Positions 34,329-46,532 of a DNA stretch of 64,000 bases are shown here, one piece after another. This DNA is from Dugong dugon (Eukaryota; Chordata; Mammalia; Sirenia; Dugongidae): assembly GCA_030035585.1 (NCBI GenBank), contig CM057468.1, positions 54,866,145-54,930,144 on the forward strand. Direction: 5' to 3'. Numbering within the stretch: the first letter of the stretch is position 1; every line of letters starts with the position of its first letter. The notes under the pieces are model-generated. The model saw only the letters and a program-made list of their open reading frames with translations, did no database searches and was not told where the DNA came from. The translations under genes were made by a program, and so were the position numbers.

Positions 34329-34760
34329 GACCTAGGACGCAGGTTCATATGAACCATATACCATTCTAGGAACTGAACTACAGAGGACTTTCCAAAAACA
34401 AAAGAAATACAACAGGGAATCAGAGAAATCAATCAAAGGATGACAACAACATCAAAACAATGAAAGAGGGAAGAAACGGCATAGGTATAGAACCTCCTAA
34501 AGGAGAGGAAGGCAAGGCGATACCAAGTAAGGGTAGACTGCTTCAAAATTATAAAGATAAGGGTAAAATTCATGGTAACCACAAAAAAAGTTAACAAACC
34601 AACTCATAAAAATAAAGACGAAAAACATAAAGTCTCAACAAAAACAAAACCTACAAAAACAAAAGAAATGAACACAAAATCCACAAACAAAAGTAATTCA
34701 GCACAAGAGAGTAAGAAGAACAAAGAAAACTTTAGCACCACAAAAAAAAAGCACTACAAA
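34329..34760 (+). other. L1 copy B inter-ORF spacer
   Basis: About 430 bp, A-rich. From 34572 an ATG opens a frame that runs into ORF2 without a stop, adding 63 codons, about a third of them lysine. Whether ORF2 translation could start there is unknown; the usual start is the ATG at 34761, conserved in copies A and C. Confidence 0.6.
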
Positions 34761-37700
34761 ATGACAGCAACAAACTTCCATCTATCGATAATTACACTGA
34801 ATGTAAATGGACTCAATGCACCCATAAACAGATGGAGAGTGACAGAATGGACAAGAAAACAGGATCCATCAATATGCTGTCTACAAGAGACACACCTTAG
34901 AAACAAAGATGTGAATTTATTAAAAATCAAAGGTTGGAAAAAAATATATCAAGCTAACAACTATCAAAAAAGAGCAGGAGTGGCAATACTAATCTCAGAT
35001 AAAATAGACTTTAAAACAAAATCTACCATAAAAGACAAAGAAGGACACTATATAATGATTAAGGGGATGATCCATAATGAAGACATAACCATAATAAATA
35101 TCTATGCACCCAATGACAGGCTCCAAAATACATAAAAAAAACTCTAACAGCACTGAAAAGAGAAATTGACAGTTCCACAATAATAGTAGGAGACTTCAAC
35201 ACACCACTGTCAGTAAAGGACAGAACAACTAAAAAGAAACTCAGCAAAGATACAGAAGACCTAAAGGACACAATCAGCCCACTGGACCTCATAGACATAT
35301 ATAGAACACTCCATCCAACCGCTGCAAAGTACACATTCTTTTCCAAGGCACATGGAACGTTCTCCAGAATAGACCACATCTTAGGCCACAGAGCAATCCT
35401 CAACAAGATCCAAAATGCTGAGATAATTCACAGTATCTTCTCTGACCACAATGCCATCAAGGTAGAAATTAACACTAGAAAGAGCAAGGAAAAAAAAATC
35501 GAACACTTGGAAACTGAATAATAATCTGCTTACACATCAATGGGTAATAGAAGAAATCAGAGATGGAATTAAAAAATTCCTAGAATCAAATGAAAATGAA
35601 AACACATCATACCAAAACCTTTGGGACACAGCAAAGGCAGTCCTCAGAGGACAATTTATAGCAATAGATGCACATATCAAAAAAGAAGAAAGGGAAAAAA
35701 TCAAAACATTAACTACAGAACTCAAACAAATAGAAAGAGAACAACAAAAAAAGCCTACAACCACCGGAAGAAAGGAAATAGTAAAGATCAAAGCAGAAAT
35801 AAATGAAATAGAGAACAGAAAAACAATAGAAAGAATCAACAAAACCAAAAGTTGGTTCTTTGAAAGAATCAACAAAATCGACAAACCACTGGCCAGACTG
35901 ACAAAAGCAAAACAGCAGAGGGCACAAATAACCCAAATAAGAAATGAAATGGGGGACATTACAACAGACCCAACCGAAATAAAAAGGATTATAACAGAAT
36001 ATTATGAAAAACTATATCCAACAAATTTGAAAACCTAGAGGAAATGGATAAATTTCTAGAAACATACGGCCTACCCAAACTACAACAAAGTGATATTGAA
36101 AATCTGAACAGACCCATAACAGGAGAAGAGATTGAAAAGGTAATAAAAGAACTCCCAACCAAAAAAAGCCCTGGCCCAGATGGCTTCACTAGAGAATTCT
36201 ACAAAACATTTACAGAAGAGCTTGTACCAGTTCTACTCAAGCTATTTCAGAGCATAGAAGAGGAAGCAACACTTCCAAATTCATTCTATGAAGCCAGCAT
36301 AACGCTGATACCAAAACCAGGCAAAGACATCACAAAAAAAGAAAATTACAGACCGATATCTCTCATGAATATAGATGCAAAAATTCTGAACAAAATTCTA
36401 GCCAACAAAATTCAGTATCATATCAAAAAAATAATACACCATGACCAAATAGGATTCATACCAGGTATGGAAGGATGGTTTAACATTAGAAAATCCATCA
36501 ACGTAATCCACCACATAAATAAAAGGAAAGAAAAGAATCACACGATCATCTCAATTGACACAGGAAAGGCATTTGACAAAGTCCAACACCCATTCCTGAT
36601 AAAAGCTCTCAATAAAATAGGTATAGAAGGGAAATTTCTCAACATAATAAAGGGCATCTATGCAAAAACAACAGCCAACATCATTCTTAATGGAGAGAGG
36701 CTGAAAACATTCCCCTTGAAAACAGGAACAAGACAAGGATGCCTTTTATCACCACTCCTGTTTAACATTGTGCTGGAAGTTCTAGCTAGAGCAATAAGGC
36801 AAGAGAAAGAAATAAAGGGCATCCAAATTGGTAATGAAGAAGTTAAACTCTCCCTGTTTGCAGATGATATGATACTATACATAGAAAACCCTAAAGACTC
36901 CATGAGAAATCTATTGGAACTAATAGAAAGATTCATCAGAGTAGCAGGATACAAGATAAACATTCAAAAATCAGTTGGATTCCTATACACCAGTAAAGAG
37001 AACGATGAAAAGGAGATCAGGAAATCAATACCATTTTCAATAGCCCCTAAAAAGATAAAATACTTAGGAATAAATCTGACCAGGAATGTAAAAGACCTAT
37101 ACAAAGAAAACTACAAAACACTGCTGCATGAAACCCAAAGGGATCTACATAAATGGAAAAACATACCATGCTCATGGATAGGCAGGCTCAACATTGTGAA
37201 AATGGCAATTCTACCTAAAGCAATTTACAAATACAATGCAATCCTGATACAAATAACAACAACATTCTTCAAAGAGATGGAAAAACTAATTATTAACTTT
37301 ATATGGAAAGGGAAGAAACCCCGAATAAGTAAAGCACTACTGAAGAAGAAGAATAAAGTTGGAGGACTCACACTACCTGACTTCAGAACCTACTATACAG
37401 CTACAGTAGTCAAAACAGCCTGGTACTGGTACAACAACAGAGACATTGACCAATGGAACAGAATTGAGAACCCAGATGTAAATCCATCCACCTACGGTCA
37501 CCTGATCTTCGACAAGGGCCCAAAATCCATCAAATGGGGAAAAGACAGTCTTTTTAACAAATGGTGCTGGCAAAACTGGATATCCATTTGTAGAAAAATG
37601 AAACAGGACCCATACCTCACACCATATACAAAAACTACATCAAAATGGATCAAAGACCTGAATATAAAGCCTCAAACTATAAAATTCATAGAAGAAAAAA

Positions 37701-38583
37701 TAGGACCAACACTACAGGCCTTAATACATGGCATTAACAGGATACAAACCATAAACATCAACACAAAAAAACCAACAGATAAACTAGATAACTGGGATCT
37801 TCTAAATATCAAGCATCTATGCTCTTCAAATGCTTCACCAAAAGAGTCAAAAGAGAACCTACAGACTGGGAAAAAATTTTTGGACAGTACAAGTCAGACA
37901 AAGGTCTAATCTCCATAATCTACAAGAAAATCCAACACCTCTACAACAAAAAGACAACCAATCCTATCAAAAAATGGGCAAAGGAAATGAACAGACACTT
38001 CACCAAGGAAGACATTCAAATGGCCAACAGACACATGAGGAAATGCTCGCGATCACTAGCCATTAGAGAAATGCAAATTAAAACCACAATGAGATACCAT
38101 CTCACCCTGGCATTACTGGCACGAATCAAAAACACTGGAAATAACAAATGTTGGAGGGGCTGCGGGGAGATGGGAACTCTTATACACTGCTGGTGGGAAT
38201 GCAAAATGATACAACCATTTTGGAAAATGATATGGCGCTTCCTCAGAAAGCTAGAAATAGACATACCATTCGATCCAGCAATCCCACTCCTAGGAATATA
38301 TCCTAGAGAAATAAGAGTCGTCACTCGAATAGACATATGCACACCTATGTTCATGGCAGCATTGTTCCCAATAGCAAAAAGATGGAAACAACCTCTATGT
38401 CCATCAACAGATGAATGGATACACAAACTATGGTACATACACACAATGGAGTACTATGCAACGAGAAAGAACAACAATGAATCTGTGAACCATGTCATAA
38501 CATGGATGAAACTGGAGGACATTATGCTGAGTGAAATAAGTCAATCACAAAAGGACAAATATTGTATGAGACCTCTATTGTAA
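34761..38583 (+). pseudogene. L1 ORF2 (endonuclease-RT), four single-base indels, no nonsense codon
   Basis: ORF2p nicks target DNA and reverse-transcribes L1 RNA at the nick. The N-terminal endonuclease keeps NVNGLN, QETHL, GDFNTPLS, FSRIDHILG and SDHNAIK, the metal and phosphate ligands of the family. The reverse transcriptase has FADD at 36857-36868. The C-terminal cysteine motif (CWRGC...HCWWEC) is at 38150-38202. Compared with copy A, a G is lost at about 35118, an A is gained at about 35490-35498, a base is lost at about 36018 and another at about 37830. Between these points every segment is open, and the last ends at TAA 38581-38583. Full length would be about 1274 codons, like human ORF2p. 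Not translatable as it stands, unless some indels are sequencing errors. Confidence 0.9.
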
Positions 38584-40066
38584 AAACCCATGAAAAAATT
38601 CACATGCAAAATGTAACAATCCTTGCTGGTTACCAGGGATGGGGGTGGGGGGGGAATACTAAATAGGCAATAGACAAGTTGTACCTGGGGTGAGAGGTGA
38701 GATAGTACACAGTACAGGGGAAACTAACACAACCTGCACAAGGAAAGGTCATGGAGGCCCTATAGACACATCCAAACCCCCCGAGGGACTGAGTTGTTGG
38801 ACGGAGGGCTCTGGGGACCTTGGTCTCGGGGAACATCTAGCTCAATTGGCATGACACTACTTATAAAGATAATGCTCTACATTCTACCTTGGTGAGTAGT
38901 GTCTGGGGTCTTAAAAGCCTATGAGCGGCCATCTAAGATACTCCACTGGTCTCATCCCTTCGGGAGCAAGGGAGAATGAAGAGAACAGGATACAACGAAA
39001 AGATTAGTCCAAAGGACTAATTGTCCACAGCTCCCAAGGCCTCCACCAGACTGAGTCCAGTACAGCTAGATGGTGCCCGGCTACCACCACTGACTACTCT
39101 GACCAGGATCACAACAGAGGGTTCTGGACAGAGCTGGAGAAGGATGTAGAGCATAATTTTAACTCCCCAAAAAAAAAAAAAAAAGACCAGATTTACTGGC
39201 CTAAAGAATACTGGAGAAACCTCAAGAGTGTGGCCTCCAGACACCCTTTCAGCTCAGAGGTGAAGTTACCTTCGAGGTTCGATGTTAAGCGTGGGAGTGG
39301 ACATCCCGGTAAAACTAAATGGGACTAACGAGGTACAGGAGTCCGGTGACAAGGGCCAGAAGGCAGAGGGGGAGTAGGAAACTGATGATAAGGAACACCA
39401 ATTGAGTAAGGACACTGTCGATGTATTGTGAGATTGTTGACCACTGTTATAGGGCAACATTTGTAGTAACTATTTAATGGGAGGCTGTTTTGTCCTGTAA
39501 GCCTTCATCTTGGGCGAGAATGGCAGCACAATTGGAAGAGCATAGTCAATATCACTTAAATGTGTAAGTAAAAAGTTTTGAAATGGTGTTAAAAAAAAAA
39601 AAACAAAACAAATGAGACTAATGAGGTACAGTAGTCCAGTGACAAGGGCCAGAAGACAGAAGGGGACAAGGAAGTCCCCTGGTGATAGGGAACACAAGGT
39701 GGAGTAAGGATATTCTTGATGTGTTGTGAGATTGTTAACCATTGTCATAGGGCAACATGTGTAGTAACTGTTAAATGAGAAACTATTTTGTTCTGTAAGC
39801 CTTCATCTTAAGTGAGAATAACAGCACAGTTGGAAGAGCGTAGTCAAATGTCACTGAACTGTGTATGTAGAAATTTTTGAAACGGTGTATCTTTGGCTAT
39901 CTGTATTTTCATCAAAAAAAAAAAAAAAAAGGTTGAGAATTTAGAGGCTTAATATGTCGCGGGGTTGTTAACCAATGTCATAAAACAACATGTGTACTAC
40001 TGTTTCATGAGAAACTATTTGTTCTGTAAGCCTTCACCTGAAGTACAATAAAATATAAAAAAAAAA
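38584..40066 (+). other. L1 copy B 3' UTR with three repeat units
   Basis: A G-rich tract (GGGGGTGGGGGGGG, 38641-38654) lies just after ORF2. Further on, three related units carry the anchor GCCTTCAYCTTRRG-like at 39501, 39799 and 40030, spaced 298 and 231 bp. The first two end in A-runs (39584-39601, 39915-39930), and the last ends in ACAATAAAATAT plus poly(A). Confidence 0.85.
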
Positions 40067-40082
40067 AAAAGAAAGAAAATGG

Positions 40083-41270
40083 TACATATTTATTCAATTT
40101 CAAGTTATACTTTAATTAACCCATCCAGTGAGAAAAGACACTTAGTTTTCCAAAAGTAGTAGTATTTTTTTTTGAGGATGTGGTATGTTAAATTCTTGGC
40201 CATGTTGTGTTGTAGAGTGATTCAAGTTCCTCTTACCATTTTCTTCATTGTTACACTTTTCCGAATGACTGTAAAGAAGTGATGTACTCTCTATTATCTG
40301 CTACTAGTGGAAATATTCTTCCCTGGACTACACTTGGAGAATCACAGTCCTGGAGAACTAGAACAGAGAAGGGGAAGTAGCGGGAAAGGTAATGGCATTG
40401 CATATGGAGGCTGAGGGAAGGCAGATTACAACCCTGCTAGACAGAATGCCCTAGATGAGAAGAGGAACACCATGAGCCAAGAGTCTTCCTTCCTTTAGAA
40501 ACTAAGGAAATTTAGATTCTGTAGAAAGCACAAAAACAACAAAGATAAATCCAGCCCTCAAGAGATAACCATAACTAATATTTTGAGATATCCCCTTATT
40601 GTTTTAAAAATTCTGTATATACAATACAGTTTTGTTCTGGAGTTTTATTTATCATTATACCATTAATATTTCCCAGGTTATTCAAGATTCTTCTAAAATA
40701 AGATATTTTGACAGTTATACAATATCCTACTATCTGAATATAAAATATTTATCCCATTTCTTATTGCTGAATATTTGTTTGTCATCTTGTTATTTTCAAT
40801 TTTGACATAACTTTATATTTGGGTCATATAATCACTTATTTACTTTTTTTGATCTAAATACTGAAAAAAACCCTTGAAATTTAGGTTTTAAAAACTGTCA
40901 TTTTTTTTTCCCATAGAAATTGAAGTTTTCATTTCTTATTTCAGTTTTAGCCACTAAATATGAAAAAAGAATGGACAGTACTCTCTCTAGCTAAACAATA
41001 AACAACTTGTAAGAGAAGATAGAACCCTTCACTAAAACAATTTATATCTTAAATTATGCACTGGCCTATTTTTCATTTAGCAGATTGCTAGAAAAATGGA
41101 ACATACGCAGAAATCACAGTTGATAAAAAACCTAACATATTAAGATCTTTGATACTATCTTCCTGGTGGAAGTGCATGGAGAATTAAGTTGTCAAGTCTC
41201 TGCTTTTTAGATTTATACTTTCCATCAGTCCAAGAAGTTCTCCTGCTCCAAAAGAAAAAAATATATACAT
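40083..41270. other. Unassigned intergenic sequence
   Basis: AT-rich, no gene or clear repeat recognised; frames are short. Confidence 0.5.
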
Positions 41271-41332
41271 ACGTATATATATATATATATACATAAATAT
41301 ATATGCACACACACATACATATATATATATAA
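41262..41332. repeat. TA/CA-rich microsatellite
   Basis: Alternating purine-pyrimidine ATATATAC and CACACACATACATA runs next to the tail of an AfroSINE. Confidence 0.85.
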
Positions 41333-41495
41333 AACCAAACCAAATCCATTGCTGTTGAGTCAATTATGACTCATAGCAACTCTATAGGACAGAGTAGAAC
41401 TGCCCCATAGTTTCCAAAGAGCAGCTGGTAGATTCAAACTGCTGACCTTTTGGTTAACAGCTGAGCTCTTAACCACTGCACCACCAAGGCTCTAT
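41333..41495 (-). mobile_element. AfroSINE
   Basis: Minus-strand copy from CCAAACCAAATCCATTGC to TTAACCACTGCACCACCAAG; the microsatellite lies on its tail side. Confidence 0.85.
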
Positions 41496-41664
41496 ACATA
41501 TATACATATATACTGGCAGTTCATCTCCCAGATTCTGAGCTGGTTCAGTTTTTGGAGTAATGGGGAGCACACTCTTTTTCATTTTTTATTGATGTTCACT
41601 TATTGTTTGTGTGTGATTGACCCTTCCATATACATTTGCATATATCTCCCTTCCCTTTTTTAAA

Positions 41665-42140
41665 CATGTTTTTTTTTTTTTTTTAAATTGTGGCAAAAAA
41701 AGAATATAACACAAGGTTTGGCTTTTCAACATTTTTCACATGTACAAATTCAGTGACATTGATTACATTCATCATATTGTGCAACCTTCACCCATATCCA
41801 CTGCCAGATTTTCCCATCACCCTTAACAGAAGCTCAGTGTCACCTAAGTAATGAGTTCCCTTTTCCCCTTCCCTCCCACTCCACTCCTGGTAACCACAAA
41901 TAAACTTTGAGCTCTATACATTTGCCTTTTCTGATATTTCATATAAGTGGGATCATACAGTATTTGCCTTTTTGTAACTAACTTCACTAAGCGTATTTTT
42001 CAAGTTTCATCCATGTCGTAGCATGTTTCAGGACTTCATTTCTCTTTATTGTTGAGTAACATTCCATTGCATGTATTTACCACTTTTTGTTTAACTATTA
42101 ATCTGTTGATGAACATTTAGATTGATTCCACCTTTTATTT
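41665..42140 (-). mobile_element. L1 3' end fragment (old)
   Basis: T-run at 41669-41684, then antisense L1 3' landmarks: AATTCAGTGACATTGATTAC, TTGTGCAACCTTCACCC, ATAAGTGGGATCATACAGTA, TTCATCCATGTCGTAGCATG and ACATTCCATTGCATG. Same family type as 2514-2760. Confidence 0.75.
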
Positions 42141-42507
42141 CCCTTCCCTTTTTCTATTCATTGGTACCCTGATACTCATTTTCCCTTTTTCAAGCCAACC
42201 CTAAAGCAGAAATATTAATAAAATAGGAGAAAAATTTAGTGGAAGAGAGAAAAATTTGAATGTATGACTACAGAACAATTTTTTCTTTTCTGAAGATCAG
42301 ATAAAATTGGGTTTAAGGCAAGGAAGAAAGCATGACTTAGACCTAAGATAAAAACAGTAAACAAATGTGGATTCTTTAAAATGGGAGAGAGCAACAGGAC
42401 TTACTACTCCAGGGATGAGGTTGTGGAATGGGAGGGACTCTACACACTGCCATCCTTGGGTGTGGCTGTCTTCCTTGCATTCCTACAGACAACCAACAGA
42501 CCTGGAC

Positions 42508-43180
42508 ACTTTTTTTCTTTTTTAAAATTTTTGGTGAAGATATGCACAGCAAAACATACATCAGTTCCACCATTTCTATAAGCACAAGTCAGTGACATTG
42601 GTTACATTCTTCAAGTTATACCACCTTTCTTGATATTCGTTTCTGAATTGTTTCACCATCATCAACAAAAGCTCATTACCCTCTAAGGTTCTCATCTAAC
42701 CTTTCAAGTTGCTGTTGTCAATTTGATTTCATATAGATAATTCTATAAAAGACACTCTTTTCAAATTAAGCTAAACTATTGCTTGATTTAAAGATGACAT
42801 CAGCGGATAGTTTCAGTTTAAGGTTTAAAGCTTTACTCAGGGCAATGGTTTTGGGAGTCATCCAGCCTCAGTAGATCCAGAAAGTCCCTGAATTCCATGA
42901 GGATTTGAAATTCTGTTCTGCATTTCCCCCTTTTGATCAGGATTCTTCTGTAAAATCTTTGACCAAAATGTTCAGTAATGGTAGCTGGATACCATCTGAT
43001 TCCTTTGGTCTCATGGCAAATGAGGCAGTTGTTCATGGAGGTAATTGGACATGTGTTCCAGTTCCTCCTCCAGTTCTTGACCCTCCAGCTTCCTCTGCTG
43101 CTCCAGGCAAATAGAGACCAATTGTTGTACCTTGGACGGCTGCTTTTAAGACCTGATGCACTACACAGTGAACTATAGAC
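42508..43180 (-). mobile_element. 5'-truncated L1 3' UTR, another subfamily
   Basis: T-run at the left edge, then antisense 3' UTR blocks, among them TGTTCAGTAATGGTAGCTGG, TTCCTTTGGTCTCATGGCAA and AGAGACCAATTGTTG followed by GGACGGCTGCTTTTAAGACC. The last block is related to GGTCTTAAAAGCTAGCGAGC in copy C, read on the other strand. Recognition is partly from memory of elephant L1 3' UTRs. Confidence 0.55.
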
Positions 43181-43665
43181 CTGGACACTTAACTACTTTT
43201 GAACAGAGGGGAGAAAGAAGTTGCATACAAAGTATGAAGAAAGGATCTAGTCCTTTGACCAAGAGGAAACTTAACAGACCCATTTAGGAATTTCCCTATG
43301 AGCTATAGCAGGGATAGAGAACTGCCACTATATCACAAATAAAACTACATGAATTTAGATTTGAGGAAAATATACAGGGTTTCAGTGAGAGAAAAATGAA
43401 GACCAGCCTTTGGCACAGTGTTTCATGTAGGCCTCTATGTACACTGGAGACTTTAAGCTGTTTTTAGAAAGTAATGAAGTAAAGTTCATTTTTTTTAAAA
43501 CAACATGACATGCAATTATTTTATGACTTACTTTCCTTTTAACTCTAACAAATGACAAATTTTGAGCACAATATTTTGTCAGGGACATGTCTAAGGGGCT
43601 CAGAGAAAATGGAAAATCATTGACTCATTCAACATTTATTTATTGAGTACTTGTTATGTTCCAAG

Positions 43666-44042
43666 GTCTCTGGGTGGCACAAAAGGTTTAAACTAGTCTA
43701 CTAATCTAAAGGTTGGCAGTTCAAACCCTCCCAACAGTGCTGCAGAAGAAAGGCCTGGCAATATGCTTCTGTAAATATTGTTGTTGTTTTGTGCCATTGA
43801 CTTGATTCCAACTCATAGTGAGCTTGTAAGACAGAGTAGAACTTCCCCATAGGGTTTCCTAGACTGTAATCTTTACAGGAGCGGATCACCAGGTCTATTC
43901 TCCAGTGAAGCAGCTGGTGGGTTTGAACTGCCAATCTTTCAGCCAAGAAAACCCTATGGCGCAATTCTACTCTGTAACATATGGGGTTGCTATGAGTTAC
44001 AGTCAACTCCATGACAACAAGTTCTTGGTTTTTTTTTTTTTT
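43666..44042 (+). mobile_element. AfroSINE, split by an antisense AfroSINE
   Basis: Left half (GGTGGCACAAAAGGTTTAA to ATGCTTCTGTAAAT) at 43666-43778; right half (AAGAAAACCCTATGGCGCAA to AAGTTCTTGGTTTTT) at 43944-44042. The minus-strand copy sits between them. Confidence 0.8.
43779..43943 (-). mobile_element. AfroSINE nested in an AfroSINE (GTT-tail type)
   Basis: Begins ATTGTTGTTGTTTTGTGCC and ends GGTTTGAACTGCCAATC, truncated before the tRNA-like head. Confidence 0.8.
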
Positions 44043-44131
44043 TCCTGCTACGATCCAGGCTCTTGTCTAGGTGCATTGGTGAGTAAAACTTATGGTTATG
44101 GTATTTTGATATTAGTTTTCACTCTGTATGG

Positions 44132-44322
44132 AAATAATTCTCAAAGTTTGAAAGGCATCATAATTACTTGGGTAACGATTTAAAACACAGATTGCTGTAC
44201 CCCATTCCCAGTTTCTGATTCAGAAAGTCTGGGCTAGGGCCCAAGAATTTGCATTTCTTGGAAGTTCCCAGGAGATGCTGATGTTGCTAGTCAAAGAATA
44301 ACTCTTTGGGAAAACCACTGAC
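44132..44322 (+). mobile_element. MER5A-type hAT-Charlie non-autonomous transposon
   Basis: Landmarks are TAAAACACAGATTGCTG, AGTTTCTGATTCAGAAAGTC, CAAGAATTTGCATTTCTTGG, CCCAGGAGATGCTGATG and a partly preserved terminal inverted repeat (AATTCTCAAAGTTTG / GGGAAAACCACTG). Confidence 0.8.
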
Positions 44323-44339
44323 TTATAGGTTATCCAGTA

Positions 44340-45349
44340 TTCAATTAGGGAAAAAGCAAAAAAAAAAAAAAAAAAAAGAAGTACTTGTTAATGGCAAATG
44401 AAGACATTCTTAAATGGATAATTATCTTTTAAGACTTTAATGATGGTTAGAATGAATTTTGTAGTCATAACAAAGGAAAAACAGCATACAGTATGCCAAA
44501 CCTCAATAAAGACAGTTTCCCTATCACCACCCTAATCTATAAATATTTGAGAACTTAAGGCAATTTGCTGGAAGAAGTCTAAACAGCACTGGGCTGAGTA
44601 CTAAATAATTTACCAGCCCAAATATGTGCTAAAGGGTTGCCAAGTTGAAAGACAAGGCACCACTGGTTTTTCTCTTGCAGCCTGCCAATGCTTCTGTGAA
44701 TATTATGATCAAAATATTCATATATGGATACTTACATTAAAAGAGGAACTTGCCTGTCTTTCAGTTGAGTTTATTTTGATAATATTTGAAAGCATGATCA
44801 TTGACATACTCTACCATTTCCCAGTTTTAGATATGACTGGACAAATATTTTGATGAAGTTAGAATTTAGTCTAAAATTATGGATTAGTCTGTGAGACTAG
44901 GTTGGGAGTTTTGTCCAGTTTGGATAGAAGTCTGCCGTAACTTTCGGAGCTGGCATCAGATTCCCGTTTGACTAACTCCTTTCCTTATTACCTATATCCA
45001 GCCAGTACCCAAGTTCTCTCAAGTCTTCCTTGCACAGTAGCTCATATTCCCTCCCTTTCAACTTTTGTCTAGACCTTTACTTCCTCATAAAAAGTCTCCA
45101 AGCTCACTTCCCTGACCTGCTTGTCACAATTTGGATTGCCCTCCTATTTTACAGTGCAATCACACAAATCTTCCCAGCATAAACATTTTCCTCTATACTC
45201 TCTCCTTCTTCTCTACCATTATAAACACACAGATCTGTTCCATTCAAAAACAATTCATGTAACCAGTCTCCTCTTGTTGAACATTTAGGTTGTTACCAAG
45301 GTTTGATATTTGGTATCACATCCTGTGCATTCTTTTCTCAATGAATGTG
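44340..45349. other. Unassigned intergenic sequence
   Basis: A run of about 20 A at 44359-44377. A plus-strand frame at 44626-44853 shows no known motif and is treated as chance. Confidence 0.45.
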
Positions 45350-45553
45350 TTGTTGTTAGTTGCCGTCAAGTTGATTCTGACACTTAGTGACCTCATGTGT
45401 GCAGAGTAGAACTGCCCCATTGGGTTTCCAAGATGGTAAATCTTTAGAGAAGCTGACTGTCACATCTTTCTCTTGCAGAACGGCTGGTGGGTTCAAACTG
45501 CTGACCTTTTGGTTAGCAGCCAAGCACTTAACCACTGCACAACCAGGGCTCCT
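45350..45553 (-). mobile_element. AfroSINE (GTT-tail type)
   Basis: Minus-strand copy from TTGTTGTTAGTTGCCGTC to TTAACCACTGCACAACCAGG. Confidence 0.85.
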
Positions 45554-45559
45554 AAATTT

Positions 45560-46532
45560 AGCACTAGAGGGTATGAAATTTAATGTTTAATTAAAAATTA
45601 TATTTATATAACTATATACCAACCATATTTAATTCCAAACATATCGCTTTTCTGTGCACAAACTTCAGAGGATTGTCCTTTCTTAGTAACCAAAGCTCAA
45701 ACTTTTTAGCCTGGAAATCAGGCTCTCCATAACTAGCACCTGCAGATTACTGTCTTTCATTATCTGATGCTGTATCTCAACAAGATACCAATGTTGTTGA
45801 ATGGAGTCCTCACTCTTCCCTGGTTTTGGTCATGCTTTGCCCTTTCCCTAGAACTCCTTCACTTCCCTTTCTGCATGTCCAACTCTCCTTTCCTCTGAGG
45901 CTGAGGCCAAATGTGGTTTCCTCCACGGGGTTTCTCTTATGCCTCAGCCTGACTTGTGCATCTGAGTAAACCTGGCATTTTGTCTGTCATTTCTAATATC
46001 TTCTCATTTTTTTCCTGTGTAATATTTGTGCACATATATCAGCTCCTCAACTTTATTTATTGCGTGTGTTTTGCACTGAATGGGAGCAAAGGTTAACCTC
46101 TGATAGTTGAGCTAGTAAAATCTATCCTCACAATACATATGATCAGTTACTCATGGAAAGAAAAATAGATCTAGGTATGAATCCTTCCTTGGTCCAAGGC
46201 TGAAAATTTCAGCACAGAGCTTCCTTCATCAAGACATCTGCTCCAGTTGTCCCAAACAACAGGAAGAGGGGGAGGGGAAGAGAAAGTGAGACCTGGGGTC
46301 ACACTATCATTTCCTCTCCTGTCACAATGGCCAACATTTAGTCCTGTAACCACATTTAGCTGCAAAGAAGTTGGGAAATTTAAGTCTCAGCTGTGTACTC
46401 TCTTGAAACTGAGGAGGTGGAGTCCTGGTACTAAAGAGGGGAGGAAGAATCATAACAAAATCAGGATTCTAAGTCTGCAAGACTTCAGCCCAAGCTCGGT
46501 TGGGATGACTTCTCAAAAATAAAAGCTTTGTG
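45560..46532. other. Unassigned sequence, possibly with old L2
   Basis: The stretch 45840-46070 (CTCTTATGCCTCAGCCTGAC, TTTATTTATTGCGTG) is weakly L2-like. A purine-rich block, GGAAGAGGGGGAGGGGAAGA, lies at 46261-46280. No gene recognised. Confidence 0.3.

Larger units (their letters stand above)
31268..40066 (+). mobile_element. L1 copy B, full length and nearly intact
   Basis: The 16-bp duplication AAAAGAAAGAAAATGG flanks the element (31252-31267 and 40067-40082). In order: 5' UTR with tandem monomers (31268-33329), ORF1 (33330-34328), spacer, ORF2 (34761-38583) and 3' UTR with three repeat units, ending in AATAAA and a poly(A). It is the youngest L1 in the window by its damage count. Confidence 0.95.
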
